From Acestrorhynchus altus (Eukaryota; Chordata; Actinopteri; Characiformes; Acestrorhynchidae), in contig CM067508.1 in the NCBI GenBank assembly GCA_034509495.1, forward strand, positions 29,879,571 to 29,943,570: DNA of 64,000 bases, in the 5' to 3' direction. The translations under genes were made by a program, and so were the position numbers. Positions 1 through 11,499 of the stretch are shown piece by piece; positions within the stretch are counted from its first letter, which is position 1; the number at the start of each line of letters is the position of its first letter. The notes under the pieces are model-generated. The model saw nothing but the letters and a program-made list of their open reading frames with translations, had not been told where the DNA came from and did no database searches.

Positions 1-689
1 GACATCTATCATTACACCAGCTCTGGTCTCATCACGTGACTCCAGTGCAGTCCCCTGTCCTACCTCATGCGTCCCACGTTTGCCAGGTCTGGTCTCCTGC
101 CCAGTCTCCTGTCTCATCTTTTGTTTTTCACCTCAGTTCCTGTCAGGTCACCTGTCTTGTGTTGACGTCTAGTCAGTCTGCCTGTTCTTGTTTTTCTGAA
201 TCCTCTCCTTCGCCTGCTCCTCACCTGTTCATCAGTGGACTCCTGTTAGTGTGTTGCTGGTGTGAATGAATCCCACACTGCAGTGCATGAAAGTAAATAC
301 AGGAAGAAGGTGCCGTGTTCTGGACCGGGGCAGACTCCTGTGCAGTTTAGCATGGAGCAGGGTATAACAGAGATGGCATTTGTTAATAGCTGTAGTGATG
401 ACCTAACCAGTATACCAGTTTAAACTACACCTGTAGATCCATTCTGTTTAAACTTGGATATTAAACCTGATTGTTGGGGCGGATTGAGGACAAATCATGC
501 TCTCTGCTCCAGAGATCACCTCCTCTAAAGGGTCTTGTGTAGTTGTTTCGGTCCAAAACCAAGTGTGATTACTATATTAGGGTAAAAATGAACCAGAGCA
601 TTCCAGGATTCATACAATGTGTACTAAATGTTTACCCATTGATGGGAGCGGTCGTATGCAATATACAAGAAATATCTTGCAAATGTTAT
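1..689. other. Unassigned sequence, C/T-rich at its left end
   Basis: Positions 1-240 are rich in C and T with repeated CCTGTC/CTCCTG words, and a proline/serine-type reading frame there looks like composition rather than a gene. The stretch vaguely resembles the end of a fish LTR retrotransposon, but I see no paired terminal repeat and no primer-binding site. Nothing firm can be annotated. Confidence 0.3.
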
Positions 690-1625
690 GAATTTCTTGC
701 AGCATACTTCAGAATTCATCTGGCTGTTTCTTTCTTCTGTCACATCATCAATACAATGGACCCAGTGCCACTGGAAGCTATGCATGCCCATGCCATCACA
801 CTGCCTCCACCATGTTTTACAGAGGATGTGCTGTGCTTTGAACCATGAGCCTTTCCAGACCTTCTCCATACTTTGCTCCATACATGTTGATCTTAATTTC
901 AGCTGTCAAATATATGCTTTTCCAGATCTGGGCTGGCTTCTTTAGCTTTAGATCTTAGCTCTAGACCTTATTTTGAGTCTGATTAGTGGTTTATTTAATC
1001 TCATGAAGTCTTCTCTTTGTGGTAGACTTAAATACTGATACATCTACTTCCTGGAGAGTGTTCTTCACTGAGCGTGGATGTGGGGAGTGGGATTTGCTTC
1101 ACTATGGAAAGGATTCTGTGATCACTGACCACTGCTGTCTTCCGTGCATATCTAAGCCAAGACTTCCTGAGCTCACCAGTGCACTTTCTTTCCACAGACT
1201 GTTGATTAGGCCACTCCTAACACTTCTGTTATCTCTCTGATGGATTTCTTCTTCTTTTCAGCCTAATGATGGTCTGTTTCACTTCCATTGAGAGCTCCTT
1301 TGCCCACATGTTATGGGTTCACAGTTTCCAAATGCAAATGCCACACCTGGAAACAACTCTGGGACATTTTACCTGCTTAATTGATGATGGATTAACGAGG
1401 GAATGGCCCCTGCAGCCCATGAAATAGATTTTATTTATTGTCCACTTACTGTTGAGCCCCTGAAACGAGGAGGCATTTTTACATTCCATGGGATATTTTT
1501 GCTCACCCCCTTGAATTATACCCCTAAAAGTCTACACTGTAACTGCATATCAGTTTCTTTTCAAATCCAGTGTGGTGGAATGCAGAACCCACATCATTAA
1601 GATTGTGTCACTGTCCAAATATTTA
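690..1625 (-). mobile_element. Tc1-like DNA transposon remnant
   Basis: Read on the - strand, 624-881 encodes a peptide with SMEKVWKGS, a tryptophan-rich stretch ending in CDGMGMHSFQW, and IDDVTEERNSQMNSEV. This matches the catalytic core of a common fish Tc1-like transposase, where the segment is roughly GGGSVMAWACMA...IDDVT...MNSEVYR. The + strand text from 1000 to 1600 continues as the reverse complement of the N-terminal half, through the helix-turn-helix region, and ends with the family-type terminus around 1600-1625 (TGTCACTGTCCAAATATTTA). The DNKPKHT-type second catalytic block and the C-terminal third are not recognisable below 690, so the copy is truncated on that side. Stops and frameshifts are frequent and no active transposase can be made. 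The Tc1/mariner assignment is fairly secure; the exact family name is not. Confidence 0.72.
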
Positions 1626-3940
1626 TGGGCATATCTGTATATTTCCCCTTTTGGGAAACATGCTTAGTCTAACTAACCAGAGTGTCACTTTCACTGAACC
1701 CCTACATGTACTGTTCGTCCGCACTGGCTGTTCATCAACATATCTGATAGAACCTGAGATTTTGCCACGTAAAAAATAGCTGTTTGTGAACAATATGCTT
1801 TCCAAATAATCTGCATACTTCTCCCTTGATCAAAAAGATGAGAAGGGAAAATGAAAAATTCATTTAAATGATCAAAATTATGCATGGTTGCACACATAAA
1901 AGTGGTGGTTCAACTCAGTCATCCAGTGACTAATCTTATCCCATTCTCCCCTACATTACACAAAGTGAATGGAATATTGAATTTTCCATTCAATGTATTT
2001 ATTTGCTCCAAAATACTCCCCCCCCCAAAAGAAAACAAAACAAAAACAAACAAACAAAAAAGATCATGCAGCATAGTGTTCTTGTTTGTCTTCTATGAGG
2101 TTATTTATTGAAACTCATTCTGCCGAAGAAAAAAAGAACAGTTCAAATAAATCACCGAAAGCTCAGTATTGCATTGGCATTTATCATCATGATGAGTGTA
2201 TGACAACCTCAGCTGTAAGTATCTCCTCAATTCACATCAAATCACTTTCTTTAATATTTTAACGACTGAATGGTTGAATTGAAATTTCACTTAAAGGCAA
2301 GTTAAACAAGCATAAGAACAATTCAGGGGAATCAGGAACCTGGAATTAATACCTTTTCACAGTGTGAAACATTAATGATCATGGCCACATTTACCTGTCT
2401 GGATCAAGTCAAGCATCCTTGCCAGACCTAGTCTAGCTGGACCTCTCACCTTCTCTCCTGTCCTTTTGTCCATGATGGACATCCAGCAGAGTGAAGCGGT
2501 GACAGCCTGCATTAAATCATATTACCAAAACGCCTACAGGACAGAAACTGTATTTCCGATGAGCCACCAACACGCCGCCAATAGCTGTCTAATGCGATTT
2601 GCCAAACTGCATTTGCAGCGCTTTACATTCCTGATTGGATTACTTCAACAAAGAAATGGACGCAGGTTGTTGCTAATCAAATTAATCGTTGTCCTCACCT
2701 GCAAATGCTTGTAATGAGGAGTAAAAGAAGTTCATTAAATATTAACACATCCACACATCACACCTTACCCTAATTTAATTAGTATCAATTTGGGAGGTCT
2801 AAAGGTGAAGTCTTGTGCAGCGCGACTGAAATGGTCCAGTTCCAATAGAGCCAGACAGGGCTTTAGTGCTGCTCCATTAGAGCTGGTGAATGGCTTCTCC
2901 TGTGTGAAGAGTGTGTGGCATCCAAAACAACAACACAGCCACCAAACACACGGTGTTATGGTGAAGCTCTGAGGGAAAGCACTTTATTTACGATGTGATA
3001 AATATTTTAGTGTGCTAATTACTTTGGTTGTTAGTTTCTCGTTTTCAGGACTCGAGTGCCTGCATGCTAATTGCTGTATAATGGCCTTACGTATCGGCCT
3101 GTCTACAGCCGCAGGGAGAGATGCGTGCGTGTGAGTGTGTGCGTGTGTTTCATATTCTTGAAAAAAAAAATAGAATTGATTATAATATTATGGCAGTGAG
3201 GTGTTTCCTGGCAGATTGTTTTGTTGTCCTGTCTTGTCTTTGTACATGTGTGAGACCACCTCTCAACCCCCGCCGAACTGACACGCATCGCAAATGACCT
3301 ATCTATTACCCAGCTCAAAGCATCCCTCTCATTCACACGAATGCATACATATAAACAAATATACACCTACACTCACACACACACACACACACTCATGCAT
3401 GCTTATACACAAACATGCCTCCAGGGACAAACATACTTACATGCATACAAATGCAGCGCTGTGTGAACATCTTAAGTGCCAAAGCAAACTGTTGAAAATA
3501 TAGTTTCGCTCAGCAGTGAGCTGGTAGGCTGCCTATAACATAACTTATGTTCATTTATTAAGCCTGCTTAAATCCGCTATATGAGCCCACACTTCGCTCT
3601 TACATCTACACTATTGTCATAGTTCATATCAGGCCCCAAAATAGAACCTGAAGGATGCCACACGATATGTTAAAGCCAGTGGCTGCCAAACAATTCACAA
3701 TCGTTTCTGTATCTTGATTTATAACAGAACAATAAACCCAGGTTTCAATAAGTTTATTTGTGATCCAGGCTCACTGCAGCTTGTGATTAAAATTGCAAAA
3801 TACATTTGTGACTAAAAGGCCATTTTAGAAATCATACAATGATGTACTAGATACACTAAACATAGGGACAAATTACTGACACACCAAGACACGCAGAAAT
3901 TAAATATTTGGACAAAGAACATTGCAAAGCAACCAGTGTA
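1626..3940. other. Intergenic DNA without recognised genes
   Basis: AT-rich unique-looking sequence with an A-rich stretch at 2019-2062 and a short CA repeat at 3374-3392. Reading frames here are short, lack family motifs and are not arranged as exons. I see no RNA gene or transposon that I can name. Confidence 0.5.
3374..3392. repeat. Short CA microsatellite
   Basis: About nine uninterrupted AC units inside a looser A/C-rich stretch (3360-3420). Confidence 0.85.
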
Positions 3941-5008
3941 GCGGAAACCTATCCTACTTACATATAAAGCCCTACATGGGGTTGCTCCCAAATACATGCA
4001 AGATCTGGGTTCCTACTGGTTCCCAGAATTCAGAAGGCCTCAGCAATGGGAAGAGCCTTTTCTTACAAAGCCCATCAACTCTTGAATAACCTTTCAGGTA
4101 ATGCTCGGGACTCAGACACAGTCTCAGTCTTCAAGTCTTGTCTGAAAATTGACTTGTTCAGTGTAGCTTTTGGAAATTAATGTCTCAGCTTAGTTACAGG
4201 CTGCAGATCCAGGGGTTATAGGGAATAATGGTAAACTGGGATTTATGGTAAACTGGGATGTTGGTGCTGCCGTCTGACTCCTTCACACAATCACTAAGGT
4301 TTGTGACGGTGGAGTGGTTAGATGCAAATGTCTCAGGATGCTCCCATGTTTATGTTGTCTTCTGGTTCTCTTAGTCAGGCTGTTATAGTCAGAGCTGGAG
4401 CCACACTCTGGTAATGTTTACATTCTCTATCCTCTATAAATCTAATCATCAAACTAATTATATCTCCTTACCTTTTCCGAGTTAATGATGGCCTGGATGA
4501 AACGCTAACCATGAGCTCCTCTGCCCAATCTGAGAAGGATCCCAAGCTCTCCTGCCACAACTTCACATTGATGTCCAACCTTCTGGCTACTGGACCTGGA
4601 CTAGTTGCCACCCGCCATCAGCAACTCTGTAGAAATTTACATAAACCCAAATTAGTTGCTACTGTTACTATTATGTTCACCAGAGAACTAACATTACAAG
4701 TACATCAGAGTATTAGAACAGATGTGTGGGGGTTCAGTGCCATCTAAATAACTATGTATAAGTAGTTTGACCAGAGGAGGATGGGTCCCCTCTTGTGAGC
4801 CTGGTTCCTCCCAAGGATTCTTCCTCCAACTCTGAGGGATTTTTTCCTGGTCACTGTCACCTGTTGGCTTGCTCACTAGGGGGTCTATTTCTTATCCTTT
4901 GTTCCTGTGTTGTTAACCTTTTTTATTTTTTTTGATTTCTGTAAAGTTGCTCTGTGACATCAGCTGTGAAGAGCGCTATACAAATCAGTTTTGATATGAT
5001 TTGATTTA
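3941..5008 (+). mobile_element. 3' end of an L2-like LINE
   Basis: On the + strand, 3960-4010 reads TYKALHGVAPKYMQDLGSYW, the signature C-terminal segment of fish L2-type reverse transcriptase proteins (family form YKALHGLAPKYL). It is followed by a block meaning roughly 'S..WNNLP..RD(S)DTVS.FKS.LKIDLF', as in the family. The 3' UTR then shows the typical words 'GGTTCCTCCCAAGGATTCTTCC', 'TTGCTCACTAGGGG' and 'GAGCGCTATACAAATC', ending near 5005 in the short TGATTTGATTT tail. Several in-frame stops and indels mark it as dead and 5'-truncated. The tail abuts the telomere-like minisatellite without a gap. Superfamily (CR1/L2) is confident; subfamily is not. Confidence 0.75.
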
Positions 5009-5464
5009 CTCTAACCCTAACCTTAACCATAAAACCTAAACCTAACCCTCACTGTAACCCTAACCTTAACCATAAAACCTAAACCTAACCCTTACTCTAA
5101 CCCTAACCTTAACCATAAAACCTAAACCTAACCCTTACTGTAAAATATAAACCTAACCCTAAGCATAAAACCTAAACCTAACCCTTACTTTAACCCTAAT
5201 CTTAACCATAAAACCTAAACCTAACCCTCACTGTAACCCTAATCTTAACCATAAAACCTAAACCTAACCCTTAGTGTAACCCTAACTTTAACCATAAAAC
5301 CTAAACCTAATCCTTACTGTAACCCTAACCTTAACCATAAAACCTAAACCTAACCCTCACTGTAACCCTAAGCTTAACCATAAAACCTAAACCTAACCCT
5401 TACCTTAACCCTAAACTTAACCATAAAACCTAAACCTAACCCTTACTGTAGCCCTAACTTTAAC
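5009..5464. repeat. 43-bp telomere-like minisatellite
   Basis: About ten tandem copies of a 43-bp unit built from CCTAA/CCCTAA words, with the recognisable core ACCATAAAACCTAAACC once per unit. Units differ by a few substitutions (TTACTGT, TCACTGT, TTACTCT ends) and one is rearranged near 5140-5170. The C-rich strand, that is the vertebrate telomere C-strand motif CCCTAA in degenerate form, is on +. It lies exactly between the 3' ends of two LINEs. Confidence 0.93.
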
Positions 5465-5569
5465 TATCCATCCATCCATCCATTTTCCTCCGCTTATCCA
5501 GGTCCAGGTTGCGGGGGCAGAAGTCTAAGCAGGGATAGTCCCTCATAGACATAGTCCCTCCAGCATGTC

Positions 5570-7299
5570 CTGGGTCTACCCCACAGTCTCCTCCCGGTGG
5601 GACATGCCTGGAACACCTCCCCGTGGAGATGCCCAGAGGGCATCCAAAAAAGTGCCGAGCCGGTTCCTCTCAATGTAGAGAAGCAGTGGCTCTACTCCGA
5701 GCTCCTCCTGGGTGACAGAGGATCTCACCCTATCTCTAAGGGAGCGACCGGCCACCCTACGGAGGAAACTCATTTTGGCCGCTTATATCCGCGATCTTGT
5801 CCTTTCGGTCATTACCCACAGTTCATGACCATAGGTGAGGGTGGGAACGTAGATTGACCAGTAAATCGAGAGCTTCGCCTTTCGGCTCAGCTCCGTCTTC
5901 ACCACAATGGACCGGTACACCGACCGCATGACTGATCCGCCTGTCAATCTCACGCTCCCTCTCACCCCCACTCGTGAACAAGACCCCGAGATACTTGAAC
6001 TCCTCCACTTGGGGCAGGTCAGTTCCACCGATCTGGAGAGGGCAAGCCATCCTCTTCCGGTCAAGAACCATGGCCTCAGATTTGGAGGTGCTGATTTGCA
6101 TCCCAGCCGCTTCACACTCGGCTATGAACCGCTCCAGTGCCTGCTGTAGGTCCTGGCCTGAAGAAGCCATCAGGACAATATTATCCGCAAAAAGCAGAGA
6201 TGATATCCTGTGGTTTCCAAACTGGACTCCCTCTGGCCCCTGCCTGCACCTAGAAACTCTGATCATAAAGATTATGAACAGAACCGGTGACAAAGGGCAG
6301 CCCTGCTGGAGTCCAACATGCACCGGGAAAAGGCCCAATTTACTATCGGCAATGCAAACCAGGCTCCTGCTCCAGTCATACAAGGACATGACAGCCCTTA
6401 ACAGAGGGACCCAGACCCCATATTCCCAGAGCACCCCCCCACAGAATACCCCGAGGGACATGGTCGAATACCTTCTCCAAATCCATAAAACACATGTGGA
6501 CTGGTTGGGCAAACTCCCATGAACCCTCGAGCACCCTCCGGAGGGTGTAGAGCTGGTCCAGTGTTCCACGGCTGGGACAAAAACCGCATTGTTCCTCCTG
6601 AATCGACTAACGGCCAAATTCGTCTCTCCAGTACCCTGGCGTAGGCTTTCCCGGGGAGGCTGAGAAGAGTGATCCCCTATAGTTGGAACACACTCTCTGG
6701 TCCCCCTTTTTGAACAGGGGAACCACCACCCTGGTTTGCCACTCCAGGGGCACTGTCCCCGTCCGCCACGCAATGCTGCAGAGGCGTGTCAGCCAAGACA
6801 GCCCAACAGCATCTAGAGACTTGAGATACTCCGGGCAGATCTCATCCACCCCCGGGGCTCCACCACTGAGGAGCTTACAGACCACCTCAGTGACTTCGGC
6901 CTGGGTGATGGGCGAGTCTTCCTCAGAGTCCTCAGCCTCACCTTCTACATTGGAAAATGTGATGGTGGGGTTGAGGAGATCCTCAAAATATTCCTTCCAC
7001 CGCCCAACGATATCCCTGGTCAAGGTCAACAGCTCCCCACCCGCACTGTAAACAGTGTTGGCAGGCTTCTGAGGCACCGGACGGTTTGTCAGAATCGCTT
7101 TGGGGCCTGACCGATAGTCCTTCTCCAAGGCCTCCCCAAACTCCTCCCAGCTCCTGGTTTCTGCCTCCTTGACCACCCTAGCAGCAGCATGCTTAGCCTC
7201 TTGGTACCTGTCAGCTGCGTCGAAAAAGACCCAGAGGCCAACATTGCCTGATAGGTTTTCTTCAGCTTGACGGCATCCCTTACTTCTGGTGTCCACCAC
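5570..7299 (-). pseudogene. Rex3 reverse transcriptase region (broken)
   Basis: The linker and fingers are read at 6607-7299 (TNRPVPQKPANTVYSAGGE, then WKEYFEDLLNPT, LLSGGAPGVDEICPEYLK, VPLFKKGDQRVCSNYRG). Palm and thumb are read at 5823-6773: GLQQGCPLSPVLFIIFM is intact, but the catalytic box at 6180-6191 reads F-A-D-N instead of F-A-D-D. After it come SKSEAMVLDRKR and EFKYLGVLFTSGG. A frame change near 5890 leads into RSIVVKTELSRKAKLSIYWS and WVMTERTRSRI, and another near 5775 into SFLRRVAGRSLRDRVR. With at least three frame breaks and a lost catalytic aspartate the copy cannot mobilise itself. Function is known from the RTE clade; the inactivation is seen directly. Confidence 0.88.
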
Positions 7300-8330
7300 C
7301 AGGTTCGGGGATTGCCACCACGGCAGGCACCAGAGACCTTACACCCACAGCTCCGGACGGCCATGTCAACAATGGAGGCTGAGAACCTGGTCCACCTGGA
7401 CTCAATGTCCCCAGCTTCCCCAGGTAGCTGTGAGAAGCTCTCCCGGAGGTGGGAGTTGAAAGCTTCCCTGACAGGGGGCTCAGCCAGACGTTCCCAGCAG
7501 ACCCGAAGGATACGTTTTGGCCTGCCAGGTCTCACCCGCCTGCCCCTCCGCCAGCGGATCCAACTCACCACCAGGTAGTGATCGGTTGACAGCTCTGCCC
7601 CTCTCTTCACCCAAGTGTCCAAGGCATAGGGCCGGAGATCAGATGAGACAATAACAAAGTCTATCATTGATCTCCGGCCTAGGGCATCCTGGTGCACTTA
7701 TGGACACCCCTATGCTCGAACATGGTGTTTGTTATGGACAATCTGTAACTGGTGCAGAAGTCCAACAACAGAACTCTGCTTGGGTTCTGATCGGGGAGGC
7801 CGTTCCTCACAATCTCTCCAGGTGTCACTGTTGTCGCCCACGTGGGTGTTGAAGTCCCCCAGCAGAACAATGGAGTCCCCAGTTGGGGCACTTTCCAGTA
7901 CCCCCCCTAAGGACCCCAAGAAGGTCTGGTACTCTGCACTGCCATTCGGCCCGTAGGCACAAATTACAGTCAGAGTCCTCTCTCCTACCCGAAGGCCCAG
8001 AGAGGCAACCCTCTCATTCACTGGGGTAAACTCCTACACAAGACGGCTGAGCTGGGGAGCTATAAGCAAGCCCACACCAATCCGACATCTCTCACCCTGG
8101 GCAACTCCAGAGTAGTGGAGGGTCCAACCCTACTCGAGGAGTTGGGTTCCAGAGCCCAAGCTGTGTGTGGAAGTGAGCCCGACTATCTCTAGCTGGTACC
8201 TCTCAACCTCCCGCACAAGCTCAGACTCCTTTCCCCCCAGCGAGGTGACATTCCATGTCCCAACAGCTAGCCGTTGTGTCCCGGGATCGGGCCACCAAGG
8301 ACCCCGCCCTCGACCACCACCCAATCCACA
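7089..8330 (-). pseudogene. Rex3 endonuclease region (broken)
   Basis: Apurinic-type endonuclease domain that nicks target DNA for target-primed reverse transcription. Visible motifs on the - strand, in order: VGTWNVTSL near 8270, a CAYGPNGSAEYQ segment near 7950, GDFNTHVGDN near 7855 (metal-binding N/D region) and STDHYLVVSW at about 7560-7590 (the catalytic D-H pair near the domain end). The segments lie in different frames separated by indels: the first ends near 8130, the second spans 7710-8021, the third 7089-7697. No single protein can therefore be translated. The family normally has these in one continuous ORF with the reverse transcriptase. Confidence 0.85.
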
Positions 8331-8550
8331 AGGCACCCGACCCCAATGGTTTCCTCTGTGGGTGGTGGGCCCGCAAGAGGAATGGCCCACGTTGCCTCTT
8401 CGGGCTGGGCCCGGCCGGGCCCCATGGGCAAAGACCCGGCCACCAGGTGCTCACTCCCGAGCCCCAACCCCAGGCCTGGCTCCAGGGTGGGGCCACGGTT
8501 GTGGGGCCTTTATTCTGATCTTTCATTGGGGTTTCGAACTGCTCTACAAC

Positions 8551-8571
8551 TGTCTGTCTGTCTGTCTGTCC

Positions 8572-8653
<82 letters not shown>
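8551..8653. repeat. Compound microsatellite TGTC / CT / CA
   Basis: Five TGTC units, then about 17 CT units, then about 24 CA units, directly beyond the 5' end of the Rex3 copy. Confidence 0.95.
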
Positions 8654-8656
<3 letters not shown>

Positions 8657-10200
8657 CATCTCCAATAACATGCCTTACAGTAAGCTCCTTCATCAGGGGA
8701 ATTTCTCTCACTCCATCTCTCTCTTTTATTGCATGCCTTGTCGCATGCTTTTGCATGCAGAAAACAAAGCTCAAACATCTTTTCCAGTAAGCTTTTTCCC
8801 TCTGACACCCTGTTTCATCCTCACCAACTCCTCTACTGTATGAGAAGGGTGCTTTGTGAACCCGCAGCTTCCTGGCTGTGTGCCTAGTTTGGTAGAAAAC
8901 ACATTAGGTGATAGGTTGCTTGCGACATGTTCTTTTGGCAGCTATAAGTCGAAATGTGCCTGATATTCTTAACACTTTCTTTTATCATTTCCACTTTCTC
9001 CACACCTGCAGGGGAAGAGTCATGTCTTATCCAAAACAAACCCAGTTTCAGTTTGCACTGAGGGAAGGTTTAAGGAAAATTGAAGTTGTGTAGGTGATCG
9101 TTCGTCCTTTATTTTGTGAAGCACATAAAGATGCTTGTCTACCATTGAGACACACTTTACATCTTTCATTTTTTTTTTTACTGCTGCCAAAAAAAGGGTT
9201 ACCCTTTCGGGTTCCCTGAGGAACTTTTCAGTGGGTGGTCCTTTAAATACCTCAAATATATGATGTTCAAAGAAATAAAAATAAAAAAGAAGAAAACCCA
9301 ACAAGGAACCTCCATTGTAGATTTTTTTAAATTTTCCACTGGATTTATAAGGTTCTGTCTGACATTTTTACCAAAATTGGGTTATTTCACATATTGTCGC
9401 TATCCAACAAAAAATCGGGCAACTTTACAGAAGGCAAAAAATGCTCTCAACTTTGAATGGAGGTGAATGTCAAATAGGAGCTTATTTTACAGCATTTCTA
9501 TGGATCTGTTCATTGCAAATTGTTTACACAGTGGACCGAGCAGCTACAGGGTTCAGACCAAGGAGAAAACTACAAAAGGTTAAAAATAGAGATACAACGT
9601 TTTCATTGGACAGCAACAATTGTCTTATTCTGTGTCTATTGATGACCTTTGGTCCGATGACTTTGTACATTGTATACATTTGTAACTCTTTCTCTAGAAA
9701 ACTGAAAGTTTCATCCCCACTGGAGCTATAAGGACTTGAGCTACAAGGCTCAATGTAGATAGAATCAGTTCATTCCAAGGATGAATTCAAGGAGGTTCTT
9801 GTCCACTCTGTCCACTTTACTGGACAACTGACATTATTGGAAAGGACACAGATGACCTGGCATGGTCCCTGACCTCCTGTGACCTTCTGTCTTTGAACAA
9901 AAGCCTGAATAACTAAATGTATCTTTTCATTAAGCTGTAAATTGATGGGTGCTGAAATCAGGATCAGGTTCGCCGCTGAAAGACCCTGTTTCCTTCTCCA
10001 CTGCCCCCTTAATGTGATGGATGGGGATGTAGTGTTGGAGTGGCCCTCAGCCTCTCAATGGCTTGCACGTGCCTTTAATGAACTCCTGAGTTTATGCATT
10101 CCCTACATGCCGTGATGCTGCGGCCGCTGTTTCTTTGAAAATGTCAAGATGGTCCGATGCTCTTGTTTAGCTCGTGCCCCCCTCTCTCCTCCCAGCCCCC
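8654..10200. other. Intergenic DNA, nothing recognised
   Basis: AT-rich sequence with a T-run at 9169-9179 and no reading frame carrying a known motif. It separates the Rex3 copy from the GC-rich region upstream of cbln1. Confidence 0.5.
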
Positions 10201-10219
10201 AAAAGCCTGCTCGGTGATC

Positions 10220-10500
10220 TCATTTATTAAATGTCACGCAGGGAGTGCGCTGGCGCAGAGTGATGGGCGCAGGCCTTCCGCAGGCACAAGCGCGCGCGCA
10301 GGGTTTTAGGGTGGGGTCCCGCACGCCAGGCCGTTTCCATCAGCCCACAAATCTGCGGGCGCAATCCGCGGAGCCATCGCGCGCGAGCACTAAGCGGCGG
10401 AGACAGCAGAGCAGGCAGCGCGCGCCCACAATCACACACTGCCCGAGGCGCGCGCGCGTCCGTCCGTGTGTGTGTGTGTGTGCGCGCGTGTGTTGGCGTG
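10220..10500. promoter_or_regulatory. GC-rich island with CGCG clusters upstream of cbln1
   Basis: Abrupt rise in GC and CpG content, with clusters of CGCGCG at about 10290-10300, 10378-10386, 10418-10426 and 10450-10460, in an otherwise AT-rich flank. It lies about 1.5 kb upstream of the cbln1 start codon and is separated from the promoter-proximal island by a purine-rich tract. A frame running through it is arginine/alanine-rich and has no family match, so I read it as non-coding: a distal part of the promoter CpG island or an upstream non-coding exon. Confidence 0.5.
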
Positions 10501-10559
10501 GTTTGTTCTCCAGAAATTCTGTTTCAGTTAACCAGAGACTCGAAGTTTGCGTGCTAGGA

Positions 10560-10564
<5 letters not shown>

Positions 10565-10600
<36 letters not shown>
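10565..10600. repeat. GT microsatellite
   Basis: About 18 uninterrupted TG units, preceded by a shorter interrupted TG/CG run at 10465-10490. Confidence 0.93.
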
Positions 10601-10619
10601 GGGGGGGTGCTTTTCAAAA

Positions 10620-11390
10620 GAAACAGCTGTAAAGTTATGAAAAAAAGAGCAAAGACATTTCCAGAGTTGTTAAGGGGAAAAAGCACAGATTAAAGTAAGA
10701 GAAAACATGGAGTTTAGTAAACGAAATAAAGAAAAACAAAGATCTGGATAAAAAGGGAATTACTTGTTGAAAAAGTGGAGCTAAAAAGAAAGTGGAAATC
10801 TAGAACTAAAAAAAAAAAAGGTAAAACAGATCTAGAAAAGTAAAACCAAAAAGATGGTGGAAATAGAGGTTTAGTAAAATAGAATTTAAGAATGAAATGA
10901 TAAGAGTAAGAAAGTAGTGCTGAAAAGGCACAGAGATAGAACGATATATAGAAGTTAAAATGGCACAGAGTTAAAATGAGAGATAGAAAAGATACATATA
11001 ATCACAGCTTAAGAAAGAAAAAAACACAAAAACAAAACAAAGGGTATAAGGAGAAAGAGAAAACAGATTTAGAAGAATTGGAGCTAAACGCAAAGACAAC
11101 ATAGAAGTGAAAGAGAGATCTAGAATTAAAATAAAAAAGAGAAACAGATCTAGAAAAGTGAAACCAAAAAGAAAGTGGAAATAGAGGTAGAAGGTAGAGC
11201 TAAAAAGAGAGCATAAAGAAAGTAGACATAAGAGAGAGAACATGACAGATAAAAAAATAAAATGAAAGAAAGGAAAAGAGGGAAAAGAGATGAAAGATGG
11301 GAACAAAGGTTAAAAGAGAGAAAAATAAACAGTCAGAAGGAAAAAAGACAAAAGGAGAAGAGAGGATGCTTAGAAGAACAGCTGGGTTTA
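10620..11390. repeat. Purine-rich strand-asymmetric tract with an internal duplication
   Basis: For about 770 bp the + strand is almost entirely A and G with AAAGA/GAAAG words. Two segments, 10798-10870 and 11118-11188, are clear diverged direct copies: both contain AGATCTAGAAAAGT followed by AAACCAAAAAGA and GGAAATAGAGGT. They lie 320 bp apart, so the tract grew by duplication of a larger unit. Frames on the - strand rich in F, S and L are the translation of this composition, not genes. Confidence 0.8.
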
Positions 11391-11499
11391 TTGTTGTGCT
11401 CATTTCCTCACAGCTCCTGAAGATCCAAACAAAACCATCACAGAGCAGAGCAGATCCCAAACACACGTTCTAGATCATAATCCATCAGACCTCACGATG

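Larger units (their letters stand above)
5465..8540 (-). mobile_element. Rex3 (RTE-clade) non-LTR retrotransposon, nearly full length, inactive
   Basis: This is a reverse-oriented LINE of about 3.1 kb. Its 3' end (low coordinate) carries the GATG tandem tail typical of Rex3 (5465-5482, seen as ATCC on +). The 5' portion near 8150-8330 encodes VGTWNVTSLGGKE, the start of the endonuclease; the middle encodes endonuclease and reverse transcriptase; the end encodes a YLGVLFTS...RISHAVG block and SFLRRVAGRSLRDRVRSSVT. From memory, the standard Rex3 PCR primer sites fall at 6285-6305 (apparently exact) and about 6722-6741 (near match), which is why I name Rex3 rather than just RTE. Multiple frameshifts split the open frame, and the catalytic FADD is FADN. 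The 5' limit is a compound microsatellite at 8551, so the true 5' end is uncertain by tens of bases. Confidence 0.9.

Noticed and set aside
2466..2714. 82-residue frame as a small host protein
   Set aside because: No recognisable motif and no conservation evidence; it may be chance.
8167..8843. 207- and 189-residue + strand frames
   Set aside because: Antisense of the Rex3 5' part running into CT/CA microsatellite; the coding signal is on the - strand.
10245..10640. 131-residue arginine-rich frame in the GC island
   Set aside because: Composition-driven, ends in a translated TG repeat, no motif or splice context.
10971..11466. Hydrophobic F/S/L-rich frames on the - strand that look like membrane proteins
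   Set aside because: Direct translation of the polypurine/polypyrimidine tract.
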